64,000 nucleotides of DNA, from assembly GCA_900544025.1 (NCBI GenBank), contig UQTM01000001.1, positions 1-64,000 on the forward strand, in the 5' to 3' direction. The DNA comes from an uncultured Odoribacter sp. GTDB lineage: Bacteria; Bacteroidota; Bacteroidia; Bacteroidales; Marinifilaceae. Below are positions 45,076 to 54,095 of this stretch, in pieces (the stretch's first letter is position 1; each line of letters starts with the position of its first letter). Below the pieces are notes generated by a model. That model saw only the letters and a list, made by a program, of their open reading frames with translations, was not told the DNA's origin and searched no databases. A program made the translations under genes and the position numbers.

Positions 45076-46389
45076 ATGCTATTACAACTTGCTTTCGTTT
45101 TGACGGCAATTATCATAGGGGCCCGGATCGGAGGGATCGGGCTGGGAGTGATGGGAGGCATCGGTTTAGGTATCCTGACCTTTGTATTCGGACTGCAACC
45201 TACCGCCCCTCCCATCGATGTGATGCTAATGATCGTCGCCGTTATCACTGCGGCAGCTTGTATGCAGGCTGCCGGAGGATTGGATTTAATGGTAAAAGCA
45301 GCCGAACGGTTATTACGAAAAAAACCGTCACAAATCACCCTGTTAAGTCCGTTAGTGACCTATCTTTTCACTTTTGTTGCCGGGACAGGCCATGTCGCTT
45401 ATTCCGTACTTCCGGTAATTGCCGAAGTCGCCAGAGAAACCAAGATACGTCCGGAACGCCCGCTGGGAATAGCCGTTATAGCTTCCCAACAAGCCATAAC
45501 GGCAAGTCCGATCTCTGCGGCAACTGTCGCCTTATTGGGTTTATTGGGCGGCTATGATATTTCCCTGCCGGATATCCTGATGATTACGATTCCGGCCACA
45601 TTGATCGGGGTATTACTGGGAGCCCTCTATTCTTTAAGAGTAGGCAAAGAACTGACGGAAGACCCCGAATATCAGCGCAGGGTAAAAGAAGGATTACTCG
45701 GAAACGATCATTACGAATTGAAAGACGTTGCCAACAAAAGAAAAGCCTTATGGTCGGTGATCATCTTCATCGTCGCTACCGTCTTCATTGTGATTTTCGG
45801 ATCGTTCGACAATCTCCGTCCTTCCCACCTGATCGACGGGAATCTGGTTACAGTGGAAATGTCGGCTATTATCGAAATTCTGATGCTCTCGGCAGCAGCC
45901 CTGATTTTACTGATAACAAGGGCCAACGGACTGAAAGCAGCCCAGGGAAGCGTATTTTCGGCAGGCATGCAGGCCGTAGTTGCCATTTTCGGTATCGCCT
46001 GGATGGGCGACACTTTTCTACAAGGCAATATGACAGCCTTAAAAGATTCCATAGAGGGGATTGTGACCCAGATGCCCTGGTTGTTCGGCATCGCTCTTTT
46101 CATTATGTCGATATTACTGTATAGCCAAGCCGCCACAGTCAGGGCATTCATGCCTTTAGGCATTGCACTGGGCATCTCTCCTTACCTGCTTATTGCCATG
46201 TTTCCGGCTGTAAACGGTTATTTTTTCATCCCGAACTATCCTACCGTTGTCGCAGCGATCAATTTCGACCGTACCGGAACTACCCGCATCGGAAAATATG
46301 TACTCAACCATTCTTTTATGCTACCGGGGCTCATTGCCACCATAGGTTCTGTCGGCTCAGGGATACTACTTGCCAAACTTATATTTTAA
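45076..46389 (+). CDS. dcuB: Anaerobic C4-dicarboxylate antiporter (Dcu family)
   Basis: A 437-residue inner-membrane carrier with about ten helices. I take the ATG at 45076 (MLLQLAFVLTAIIIGARIGG); a GTG three codons upstream (45067) is possible. Family motifs: GARIGGIGLGVMGGIGLGIL, VAGTGHVAYSVLPVIAEVA, and ASQQAITASPISAATVALLG. The protein exchanges fumarate, malate or aspartate for succinate during anaerobic fumarate respiration. Sequence alone does not separate DcuA from DcuB; the symbol is provisional. Next genes are a periplasmic asparaginase and a porin on the same strand. Confidence 0.9.
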   Translation: MLLQLAFVLTAIIIGARIGGIGLGVMGGIGLGILTFVFGLQPTAPPIDVMLMIVAVITAAACMQAAGGLDLMVKAAERLLRKKPSQITLLSPLVTYLFTFVAGTGHVAYSVLPVIAEVARETKIRPERPLGIAVIASQQAITASPISAATVALLGLLGGYDISLPDILMITIPATLIGVLLGALYSLRVGKELTEDPEYQRRVKEGLLGNDHYELKDVANKRKALWSVIIFIVATVFIVIFGSFDNLRPSHLIDGNLVTVEMSAIIEILMLSAAALILLITRANGLKAAQGSVFSAGMQAVVAIFGIAWMGDTFLQGNMTALKDSIEGIVTQMPWLFGIALFIMSILLYSQAATVRAFMPLGIALGISPYLLIAMFPAVNGYFFIPNYPTVVAAINFDRTGTTRIGKYVLNHSFMLPGLIATIGSVGSGILLAKLIF

Positions 46390-46448
46390 CTCAAGAATAA
46401 CAGAATCCATAAACCACACAACTAATATAAAACCTAAAATTTATAACT

Positions 46449-47510
46449 ATGAAAACGTTGAAACAAATCACTTTATTAACCCTGCTGTTCGTGTTCTCTC
46501 TGATGAGCGCAATGGCACAAAAGCTACCTAATATCCATATCTTAGCCACCGGAGGGACGATCGCGGGAACAGGCTCTACCACCACCGGAAGCAATTACAC
46601 CGCCGGACAAGTAGCGATCAGCGACCTGATTTCCGCCGTACCTGAAATTAAAGAGATTGCGAACGTAACAGGAGAACAAATCGTGAAAATCGGTTCCCAG
46701 GATATGTCCGACGAAGTGTGGCTGAAACTGGCAAATCACCTCAACATCCTGCTACAGCGAAGCGATGTGGACGGCGTTGTCATCACTCACGGGACGGATA
46801 CCATGGAAGAAACGGCCTACTTCCTGAATTTAACGGTAAAAAGCGATAAACCGGTCGTATTGGTGGGAGCCATGCGTGCCGCCACTTCCTTGAGCGCCGA
46901 CGGCCCGCTGAATCTTTACAATGCCGTTGTCACGGCCTCCGCCCCCAAATCGAAAGGCAAAGGCGTCACCGTCGTTATGAACGGACTGATTTTGGGAGCA
47001 CATGCCGTAGCGAAAATGAACACGATCGACGTACAAACCTTCCAGGCTCCGAATTCAGGCGCTTTAGGATATGTGTTCAACGGAAAAGTGCACTACAATC
47101 AAACCACACTGAAACTCCACACCACCCAATCGGAATTCGATGTAACCAACATGACCGCCCTACCGAAAGTAGGGATCATTTACAGTTATTCCAACGTGGA
47201 ACCGGAAGCTTTGGACGCATTGATAAACAGCGGTTATAAAGGAATCATCCATGCAGGAGTCGGAAACGGAAACATCCACAAAAACCTGTTCTCCAAATTG
47301 GCGGCTGCACGGCAAAAAGGCATATCGGTGGTACGTTCCAGCCGTGTCCCGACAGGTCCCACCACATTAGACGCCGAAGTGGACGACAGCAAATACGGCT
47401 TCGTTGCTTCCCAGGAATTAAATCCGCAAAAAGCCCGTATTCTGCTTATGCTCGCCCTGACTAAAACCACAGACTGGCGGACAATCCAAACTTATTTCAA
47501 TAAATATTGA
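46449..47510 (+). CDS. ansB: Type II L-asparaginase (periplasmic)
   Basis: A 353-residue enzyme with signal peptide MKTLKQITLLTLLFVFSLMS then AMAQ. The two Thr motifs of the family are present: HILATGGTIAGTGS (first Thr) and VITHGTDTMEETAYF (second Thr with Asp and, further on, Lys). VLVGAMRAATSLSADGPLNLY and GVGNGNIH are further markers. It hydrolyses asparagine to aspartate and ammonia in the periplasm, with high affinity in type II enzymes. It begins 60 bases after dcuB with no terminator between, so the product aspartate can be taken up by the adjacent antiporter. Confidence 0.95.
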   Translation: MKTLKQITLLTLLFVFSLMSAMAQKLPNIHILATGGTIAGTGSTTTGSNYTAGQVAISDLISAVPEIKEIANVTGEQIVKIGSQDMSDEVWLKLANHLNILLQRSDVDGVVITHGTDTMEETAYFLNLTVKSDKPVVLVGAMRAATSLSADGPLNLYNAVVTASAPKSKGKGVTVVMNGLILGAHAVAKMNTIDVQTFQAPNSGALGYVFNGKVHYNQTTLKLHTTQSEFDVTNMTALPKVGIIYSYSNVEPEALDALINSGYKGIIHAGVGNGNIHKNLFSKLAAARQKGISVVRSSRVPTGPTTLDAEVDDSKYGFVASQELNPQKARILLMLALTKTTDWRTIQTYFNKY

Positions 47511-47562
47511 CCGGATGCGATCTGGCGGGGTCATGAATAACCAGAACAAAAACAAAACGACA

Positions 47563-48741
47563 ATGAAAAGAAGATTATTACTTGTGGGATTGACAGCCTT
47601 TGCCGTTACACCCCTTTTTGCTCAGCACATGGACTTTCAAAGTTCTGCAACGAACGAAAAGTCTATGTTTGAAAGAGTGACAAATCTGGAAAAAAAGATC
47701 GACTGGTTTAACTTGTATCTAAACATGCAGGGTAGTTTTAACCTGTATATAAACGGAAACGACTTTAACGAAGCATCTTTCCGTATGGATCAGCTACGCA
47801 TTGAAATGAAAGGCAATATCACAGACCGGATTTATTACCGATACCGCCAGCGGCTAAACCGCAGTTCCTCCCCTTTGGAACTGGACAATATGCCCGCCTC
47901 CATCGATTATGCCGCCGTAGGGTATCGCCTGAACGACAAACTCTCTCTTTTTCTGGGAAAACAAAGCACGGCATTCGGAGGGTTTGAATTCGACCTGAAC
48001 CCTATCGAAGTATATCAATATTGCGACCTGATCGATTATATGAACAACTTTATGACAGGGCTCGATGTGTCTTATTGGGTAAGCCCACAACATGAATTCC
48101 GCTTTCAGGTGCTGAACTCCCGGAACGGTTCTTTCCGTAACCTCTATCAGGTTGTTCCCGAAGGAGTGGAAATGACGAAAGCCCCGCTGGGATATGTGCT
48201 GAACTGGAATGGAAATTTCTGGGAAGACCTTTTGAAAACCCGCTGGTCGGCTTCTATATTCCATGAAGCTAAAAAGAAAAACTGGTATTACTATGCTTTA
48301 GGTACGGAACTGAATCTACATAAATTCTCCGGTTTCTTCGATTTTATGTATTCGACGGAAGACATCGACCGTACAGGGATCGTCTCCACGATTGCCTCTA
48401 CCGACGATATCCCGGTAAGGGCTTTAGATGCCTGTTATCTGTCGTTAGTGCTTCACCTGAATTACAGATTCCTCCCCAAATGGAATGTCTTTATAAAAGG
48501 AATGTACGAAACCGCCAACATCCAGAAAAACAATCAGGTATTCGAGAAAGGGAATTACCGGACTTCCTGGGGATATTTTGCCGGGATCGAATATTATCCC
48601 ATGGAAGAAAATCTGCACTTTTTCCTGAACTATCTGGGACGCTCCTATAAATACACCGAACGCGCCAGAGAATGGGGAGCCATGAACAATAGCCCTCAAC
48701 GCATAGAATTAGGCTTTGTTTACCAATTGCCCGTATTCTAA
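47563..48741 (+). CDS. Outer-membrane porin (OprO/OprP-like family)
   Basis: A 392-residue protein. Of three in-frame ATGs I take 47563, because MKRRLLLVGLTAFAVTPLFAQ is a clean signal peptide; earlier ones (47515, 47533) add a hydrophilic stub. The mature part is alternating-strand beta-barrel with FRMDQLRIEMKGNITDRIYYRYRQR and FLGKQSTAFGGFEF, as in phosphate-selective porin-like proteins of Bacteroidetes. It ends QLPVF with a terminal aromatic residue, the usual outer-membrane assembly signal. It is third in the dcuB-ansB unit (52 bases after ansB), suggesting that it lets asparagine or dicarboxylates cross the outer membrane. Confidence 0.85.
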   Translation: MKRRLLLVGLTAFAVTPLFAQHMDFQSSATNEKSMFERVTNLEKKIDWFNLYLNMQGSFNLYINGNDFNEASFRMDQLRIEMKGNITDRIYYRYRQRLNRSSSPLELDNMPASIDYAAVGYRLNDKLSLFLGKQSTAFGGFEFDLNPIEVYQYCDLIDYMNNFMTGLDVSYWVSPQHEFRFQVLNSRNGSFRNLYQVVPEGVEMTKAPLGYVLNWNGNFWEDLLKTRWSASIFHEAKKKNWYYYALGTELNLHKFSGFFDFMYSTEDIDRTGIVSTIASTDDIPVRALDACYLSLVLHLNYRFLPKWNVFIKGMYETANIQKNNQVFEKGNYRTSWGYFAGIEYYPMEENLHFFLNYLGRSYKYTERAREWGAMNNSPQRIELGFVYQLPVF

Positions 48742-48762
48742 AATGATCAAAAGCGATAACAC

Positions 48763-48790
48763 AAACGATCCCCCGAAAGGAGGATCGTTT
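48763..48790 (+). terminator. Terminator after the porin gene
   Basis: A 9-bp stem (AAACGATCC with GGATCGTTT), followed by ATTTTTTAAC. It ends the dcuB-ansB-porin unit. Confidence 0.85.
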
Positions 48791-48816
48791 ATTTTTTAAC
48801 GGCTTTCTATACTCTT

Positions 48817-50034
48817 TTACCGGTTGCCTAAAATACAATCGAATTCAAACTCCCGGGGATCCGGCAAATAAGCCGCAGCCGCTTCCCGGTCGGCAGCCGT
48901 CAGATAAGAAACATTCTCCTGAAAAGTCTTTTTAACCACTTCCCTTTCCATATTCACCAGGCGCGGGCGAATTTTCCCGTTTTCATCCTCGACATCTTTC
49001 AGGAACACAGGAATGATCTCTTCCTCGAGATTCATCGCCACCATACACCCTGTGCATCCGTCATCGTATAATTTCTTCACCCCTATGCCTAAAGAAGTGC
49101 AATAGGTCAGATCGAAAGCAGAAGGATCGACGCAACGCAGCGAATAGCCCACCTCGACAGGCCGGCAAATAATATTCAGTCCCAATGCTTTCAAACGGTT
49201 ACGCAAAATCTTATTAAGAATATGAGCTTTACTGATTTCGCTCAATTCAGGATGTCCGTGGGCATCGTAATCGAATACAATTCCCGAAGAAGCGATATCT
49301 TCGTCTTTCAGGTAATGGAATATCCCCTCGCTAATGACGGAAACCCCCGGTTTCTCTCCCATTATCCGTCTTTTTACCATAGCGGAAACGATCAGCCGGA
49401 TCACTTTATCCACCGTGATTTGAGTGTGTTGGAACATTTCCGGAATCACAATCATATCCGCATGGATACCTTTTCCGATTTCAAAAGCCAAATGCCCGGC
49501 CTCACGCCCCATAGACATCAGCAGGTACCAGTTTTGGGTTGTAGCCGCTTCCGCCTTAATTACTTTACCGATATTCACGCCCATTTCTTTAGCGGACGTA
49601 AACCCGAAAGTAGGGACTCCTTCCGGCAAAGGCAGATCGTTATCGATGGTTTTGGGGACATGGATATTGCGAACCCGGATATTCCGGTCGGCCAGAAATT
49701 TCGTCAGCCGGTTAGCCGTCGATGCCGTATCGTCGCCTCCCACCGTCACCAACAATTCAATCCCCTCCTTCACAAACAGGCGGGTATTGAAATCCTCGTC
49801 TTTAGGCTTAAAACGGCTCATTTTAATAGCAGAGCCACCCCGGCTATAAATTTGATCGGCCTTCGCCCAGGTCAATACTTCGATCTCTGGATTTTCGGTA
49901 AACAATCCCTTATAGCCTTCATGCACGCCCAACACCCGGTAACCCGCCCGTAAAAACACTTTCGTTACCGTTGCCACGACCGTATTGATTCCCGGAGCCG
50001 GTCCCCCTCCGCATAATATTGCAATCGTCTTCAT
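48817..50034 (-). CDS. pfp: PPi-dependent 6-phosphofructokinase
   Basis: A 405-residue glycolytic enzyme. The start is the ATG at 50034 (MKTIAILCGGGPAPGINTVV); a TTG three codons upstream is unlikely. The phosphate-donor motif reads GGDDTAST, with the second Asp where ATP-dependent enzymes have Gly (GGDGS). PKTIDNDLP supplies the Lys linked to PPi use. Both features point to pyrophosphate as donor, making the step reversible. MSMGREAGHLAFEIG and EGIFHYL are further motifs. It is divergent from the L,D-transpeptidase, with a TAACTTTG promoter box at 50060-50067 (minus strand). Confidence 0.92.
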   Translation of the reverse strand: MKTIAILCGGGPAPGINTVVATVTKVFLRAGYRVLGVHEGYKGLFTENPEIEVLTWAKADQIYSRGGSAIKMSRFKPKDEDFNTRLFVKEGIELLVTVGGDDTASTANRLTKFLADRNIRVRNIHVPKTIDNDLPLPEGVPTFGFTSAKEMGVNIGKVIKAEAATTQNWYLLMSMGREAGHLAFEIGKGIHADMIVIPEMFQHTQITVDKVIRLIVSAMVKRRIMGEKPGVSVISEGIFHYLKDEDIASSGIVFDYDAHGHPELSEISKAHILNKILRNRLKALGLNIICRPVEVGYSLRCVDPSAFDLTYCTSLGIGVKKLYDDGCTGCMVAMNLEEEIIPVFLKDVEDENGKIRPRLVNMEREVVKKTFQENVSYLTAADREAAAAYLPDPREFEFDCILGNR

Positions 50035-50059
50035 AATTTTCAATTCTCGTTCCGAACGG

Positions 50060-50067
50060 CAAAGTTA
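50060..50067 (-). promoter_or_regulatory. -7 promoter box for the PPi-phosphofructokinase gene
   Basis: TAACTTTG on the minus strand, 25 bases before the start codon. Confidence 0.5.
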
Positions 50068-50141
50068 AAAATAAAAAACCAAACAGCACGGCAGAAATTT
50101 ACGTAAACATACACATCGTATATAATCCTATTTTGAAAAAC

Positions 50142-50705
50142 ATGAAACTACTCCTTACATTCCTTTTTTTGCTGGCACTCTCCACCGGTTTCTCACAAAA
50201 GCGCCTCCCACAGAAAAAAAGTATCCCGCAAGAAATTCCACAAAGCACATTTGTATTGGTATCCAAACAGGAAATGAAATTATATGTATTCGACTACGAA
50301 GGCAAACGCATAGGCCATTATCCGATAGCCTGCGGAAAGAACAAAGGCGATAAAGCCCAAATCGGCGACCAGCGTACCCCGGAAGGAGTGTTCAAAGTAT
50401 CACAAATTTTGGATGCCAGCGAATGGCGCTACGGCACCCCTGACGGACGGCTGGTGAAAGGGGTATACGGTCCCTGGTTTATCCGGCTGGAAACTCCGGG
50501 TTATTATGGGATCGGAATACACGGCACCAATGCTCCGGGATCTATTTCGAAACGAGTGTCCAATGGCTGTGTCCGCATGTTCAATTCCGATCTGAAAAAA
50601 TTGGTCGAAGTCATACGCAAAGGGACGATCGTGGTGATTATCCCCTCGGCGGAAGACGTTCAGGCCGGAGCAAAATTGAAAATCCCCGCCTCCACGGTAA
50701 AATAA
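50142..50705 (+). CDS. L,D-transpeptidase (YkuD family)
   Basis: A 187-residue exported protein starting MKLLLTFLFLLALSTGFSQ (signal peptide); a TTG three codons upstream is not preferred. The YkuD domain (about residues 40-170) has GIHGTNAPGSISKRVSNGC with the catalytic His and Cys, then VRMFNSDL. It cross-links peptidoglycan peptides or attaches proteins to them. The fold is the whole protein, with no LysM or PG-binding domain, so localisation comes from the signal alone. It is a single gene whose 3' end meets pgi. Confidence 0.9.
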   Translation: MKLLLTFLFLLALSTGFSQKRLPQKKSIPQEIPQSTFVLVSKQEMKLYVFDYEGKRIGHYPIACGKNKGDKAQIGDQRTPEGVFKVSQILDASEWRYGTPDGRLVKGVYGPWFIRLETPGYYGIGIHGTNAPGSISKRVSNGCVRMFNSDLKKLVEVIRKGTIVVIIPSAEDVQAGAKLKIPASTVK

Positions 50706-50708
50706 AAA

Positions 50709-50731
50709 ACCGGAGGCTGTCCGCCTCCGGT
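50709..50731 (-). terminator. Terminator between the L,D-transpeptidase and pgi genes
   Basis: A 9-bp stem (ACCGGAGGC with GCCTCCGGT). On the minus strand it is followed by TTTTTTATTT, so it mainly ends pgi transcripts; it can also stop the convergent plus-strand gene. Confidence 0.85.
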
Positions 50732-50751
50732 AAAAATATAAACTGCATTTT

Positions 50752-52080
50752 TTACAATTTCGCCTTGATAGCTTTGGTGGCTTCTTCATACCCCGGTTTT
50801 TCAAGCAGGGCGAACATATTGTTTTTATATGCCTCTACTCCCGGCTGGTCGAATGGGTTTACCCCCAGCAAATTACCGGAAATACCGCAAGCCAATTCAA
50901 AGAAATAGAACAATTGTCCGATATAAAGGGCGTTCAGGGCAGGCATCGTGATGTGCATATTGGGCACTCCGCCATCTACATGGGCGATCTGCGTTCCCAG
51001 CTCTGCCATTTTATTCACTTCATCCACTCGCTTGCCGGCCAAAAAATTCAACTTATCGAGATTGGCTTCATCCGAAGGGATAGCCACCTTATAATCCGAT
51101 TTTTCCACCGAGATCACGGTTTCCATCAACATCCTCACCCCTTCCTGAATATATTGTCCCATAGAATGTAAATCCGTTGTGAAATCCACTCCGGCAGGAA
51201 AAATTCCCTTATGTTCCTTACCTTCGCTTTCCCCGTACAACTGTTTCCACCACTCGGTGATATAATGTAGTTTGGGGTTGAAATTCGCCAGCAATTCAAC
51301 GGCAAAACCCTTTCGGTAAAGGGCTGTACGGGCAACGGCATATTCCACGGCAATACTCTTTTCGTTATCGATGCAGGCAGCGCGCATTTCCACGGCTCCT
51401 TTCACCAGTTCTTTAACGTCGAAACCCGCCACCGCAATAGGCAATAATCCCACCGGAGTGAGCACGGAAAAACGCCCTCCTACATTATCGGGGATGATAA
51501 AAGTTTTATACCCTTCCCGGTCGGCTAAAGTACGCAAAGCTCCCTTCGAAGCGTCGGTAATCGCTACGATACGTTTTCCTGCTTCTGCCTTACCCACTTT
51601 TTGTTCCAGCAAATCTTTCAACAAACGGAAAGCAATGGCAGGCTCGGTTGTCGTTCCCGACTTCGATATAACGCAAAGACTAAACTCCTTATCTTCCAAA
51701 TAGGCCATCAACTCATGGTAATAATCCTCTCCGATATTATGTCCGGCAAAGATCACCTTCATGGCGGCTTTATCGTAATTATGAAAACTATTCGAAAGAG
51801 CTTCGATAACAGCGCGTGCTCCCAGATACGAACCGCCGATACCGATCACCACCAGCACCTGTGTACGTGCTCTCAGGTCGGCAGCGGTCTTTTCTATATC
51901 CTCAAGATGCTCAGGAGTGATGTTCGCGGGAAGGTCCAGCCAGCCTAAAAAATCGCTTCCTTTGCTGGTTCCGTTTTTCAGGCTCTTCAACGCTTCGTGA
52001 GCTTGAGGATACAACGCACTGATCTCCTCTTTACTAATAAAATTACAAATTTTACTGTAATCAAATTGAATACTGTTCAT
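50752..52080 (-). CDS. pgi: Glucose-6-phosphate isomerase
   Basis: A 442-residue enzyme of the short bacillus-like class, interconverting glucose-6-phosphate and fructose-6-phosphate. Motifs: VVIGIGGSYLGARAVIEAL (phosphate loop), VISKSGTTTEPAIAFR, DNVGGRFSVLTPVGLLP, the catalytic Glu in GESEGKEHKGIFPAG, and the Lys/His segment near DQPGVEAYKNN. Its product feeds the PPi-phosphofructokinase encoded about 700 bases beyond its 3' end on the same strand. It stops at a strong terminator. Confidence 0.96.
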   Translation of the reverse strand: MNSIQFDYSKICNFISKEEISALYPQAHEALKSLKNGTSKGSDFLGWLDLPANITPEHLEDIEKTAADLRARTQVLVVIGIGGSYLGARAVIEALSNSFHNYDKAAMKVIFAGHNIGEDYYHELMAYLEDKEFSLCVISKSGTTTEPAIAFRLLKDLLEQKVGKAEAGKRIVAITDASKGALRTLADREGYKTFIIPDNVGGRFSVLTPVGLLPIAVAGFDVKELVKGAVEMRAACIDNEKSIAVEYAVARTALYRKGFAVELLANFNPKLHYITEWWKQLYGESEGKEHKGIFPAGVDFTTDLHSMGQYIQEGVRMLMETVISVEKSDYKVAIPSDEANLDKLNFLAGKRVDEVNKMAELGTQIAHVDGGVPNMHITMPALNALYIGQLFYFFELACGISGNLLGVNPFDQPGVEAYKNNMFALLEKPGYEEATKAIKAKL

Positions 52081-52114
52081 AACTAATCGATATTTTTAAA
52101 TATTCTATAAAATA

Positions 52115-52122
52115 CAAATTTA
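52115..52122 (-). promoter_or_regulatory. -7 promoter box for pgi
   Basis: TAAATTTG on the minus strand, 34 bases before the pgi start. The -33 element is not clear. Confidence 0.45.
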
Positions 52123-52154
52123 TTAAAAAACTGAAAACAAGCACGCCCTCCGGC

Positions 52155-52742
52155 TTACGATTTATTTCGCTCTTTCAGCATATCCCGAAATCTCGAAGCT
52201 TTCTCATACTCCTCATTCTGAACCGCTTCATTCAGTAGCCGGGTCAATTCCTGCACGGAATACTCCCCTGCCACCTCTTCGGCATCCAGCAGCGAAGCAG
52301 GTGGCATCTCCTCTTTCGCCGGAATATCCTCGTGATTCACTAAGATCCCTGCTTTTGCAATAATTTCAGAAGTCGTGTATATCGGGCAATCATAACGTAG
52401 CGCGAGAGCTATCGCGTCGGAAGTCCGGGAATCGATCTTTATAAGGTTCATATCCGTTTCAAAAAGCAACTCAGAATAAAAAATACCTGCATTCAAACGA
52501 TAAATAAAAACCTCCTTCAAATTAGTTTTCAGCGCATCCGCCAATGTCTTTATCAGATCGTGGGTTAAAGGCCGTTGTGTCTGTAATTTTTCTAATTGTA
52601 TAGCGATCGACTGGGCTTCAGGCATTCCGATCACAATAGGAATCCGGTGCAAATCCTGCTCATCGGCCAAAATCAAGGCATAAGCACCTGCCTGCGACAT
52701 ACTATATGACAGTCCTAAAACTTTTAGTTTTATCCTATCCAT
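52155..52742 (-). CDS. Bifunctional nuclease-family protein with UVR motif
   Basis: A 195-residue protein. The BFN/DUF151 domain (about 1-135) shows RIPIVIGMPEAQSIAIQLE, RPLTHDLIKTL and IDSRTSDAIALALRYDCPIY, close to the family consensus. The C-terminal UvrB/UvrC-like motif spans about 160-192 (LTRLLNEAVQNEEYEKASRF). Relatives bind or cleave nucleic acid in vitro; the role in cells is unclear. It lies between pgi and the serine deaminase on the same strand, with no promoter box obvious. Confidence 0.87.
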   Translation of the reverse strand: MDRIKLKVLGLSYSMSQAGAYALILADEQDLHRIPIVIGMPEAQSIAIQLEKLQTQRPLTHDLIKTLADALKTNLKEVFIYRLNAGIFYSELLFETDMNLIKIDSRTSDAIALALRYDCPIYTTSEIIAKAGILVNHEDIPAKEEMPPASLLDAEEVAGEYSVQELTRLLNEAVQNEEYEKASRFRDMLKERNKS

Positions 52743-52817
52743 CCCGTCAATTTTTGATTCAACATTAAAATCTTATAACATTAACGTCGGCTTCCGTTTT
52801 TTAGTTGCGTAATTCAA

Positions 52818-54044
52818 TTACATATTTTTTTCGCCTCCGTGATTCAATTTCTTCAAACATACGCAGGCTAACCCTCCCAGGCTGGTTTCCCGGTATTTTG
52901 CCTGCATATCCAATCCCGTCTCTACCATAGTCTTCACGACATCGTCGAACGACACCATGTGCCTGCCGTCGGAAAACAAGGCATATAAAGCACATTCCCT
53001 GGCTTTCTGAGCCACAAAAGCATTTCTTTCGATACACGGAATCTGTACATATCCCATAACCGGATCGCAGGTCAGTCCCAAATTATGCTCGAATCCCATC
53101 TCCGCCGCATACTCTATCTGCCGGGGAGTTCCTCCCCAAATCTGGGTAGCGGCTCCGGCAGCCATAGCACAAGCCGTACCTAACTCGCCCTGACATCCCA
53201 CTTCGGCTCCGGAAATAGAACCGTTGCTCTTTACGATATTACCGATCAGTCCGGCCGTTGCCAATCCTCTTATGATCCGGTAATCAGGCATATTCTGATC
53301 GTGTTTCAAGAAATACATGATAGCCGGCACAACCCCCGAAGCCCCACAGGTGGGAGCAGTAGTGACCAATCCACCCGCAGCGTTTTCTTCCGAAGTTGCC
53401 AAAGCTGCGGCAAACAACATTCCCATAGGCTGCGACGATCCGCTCGACTGCATAGCCTTGATATTATAGGAACTGGCTTTCCGGGCTAATTTCAAAGCGC
53501 CGGGCAAAACCCCTTCCGTAATCAAGCCCTTCTCCACCGTACGCTGCATTTGTTCCCAAACCTCGGCCAGATAATCAAAGATTTCAGGTCCTTCGTGCTG
53601 TTCCACATAATCCACGAAAGTACACCCTTCATCCAAACACCATTTCATGATTTCGGCCATGGTCGTTTTCGGATAAAGATCGCCTCCGTCGAATGTCCCC
53701 AACTCATCCCACAAAGCTCCACCCCCTACACTATATACCTCCCAACGGTCGGTCACGGCTTCGCCCGTCAATGCCTCGAACAACATCCCGTTCGGGTGCC
53801 TTTCGAGCGTTACGTCCGGCCTCCATACGATCTCCGTATCTTCCGGACGGTTAATGATTTTGTGAATAGCCGAATCGGTTCCGTGTCCCTTTCCGGTCAG
53901 AGCCAGGCTTCCGTAAAGAGTGATCCGGTATTTCTCCGCATCCGGATTCTTATCCCTGAAATACACCGCAGCACGGCTCGGTCCCATGGTATGACTGGAC
54001 GACGGACCATATCCGATATTATATATTTCCCGTATCGATTTCAT
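52818..54044 (-). CDS. sdaA: L-serine ammonia-lyase, single-chain iron-sulfur type
   Basis: A 408-residue enzyme starting MKSIREIYNIGYGPSSSHTM; an in-frame start 15 codons upstream (54089) would place residues before the conserved opening and is rejected. GPSSSHTMGPSRAA is the alpha/beta-domain start. The alpha-chain motifs TTAPTCGASGVVPA, SGAEVGCQGELGTACAMAA and GLTCDPVMGYVQIPCIERN carry the [4Fe-4S] cysteines. It turns serine into pyruvate and ammonia in anaerobes and so provides carbon and energy from amino acids. rnpB follows upstream of it on the same strand. Confidence 0.95.
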   Translation of the reverse strand: MKSIREIYNIGYGPSSSHTMGPSRAAVYFRDKNPDAEKYRITLYGSLALTGKGHGTDSAIHKIINRPEDTEIVWRPDVTLERHPNGMLFEALTGEAVTDRWEVYSVGGGALWDELGTFDGGDLYPKTTMAEIMKWCLDEGCTFVDYVEQHEGPEIFDYLAEVWEQMQRTVEKGLITEGVLPGALKLARKASSYNIKAMQSSGSSQPMGMLFAAALATSEENAAGGLVTTAPTCGASGVVPAIMYFLKHDQNMPDYRIIRGLATAGLIGNIVKSNGSISGAEVGCQGELGTACAMAAGAATQIWGGTPRQIEYAAEMGFEHNLGLTCDPVMGYVQIPCIERNAFVAQKARECALYALFSDGRHMVSFDDVVKTMVETGLDMQAKYRETSLGGLACVCLKKLNHGGEKNM

Positions 54045-54095
54045 TGTAATTATTTTCCTCTCTGTTATTTCACACACTCTAAATTTCAAATAAAA

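Noticed and set aside
45012..45557. 181-codon plus-strand frame overlapping dcuB
   Set aside because: Arg/Ser/His-rich out-of-frame shadow of the antiporter gene.
49222..49953. 243-codon plus-strand open frame
   Set aside because: Lies wholly antisense to the PPi-phosphofructokinase gene, whose motifs are clear.
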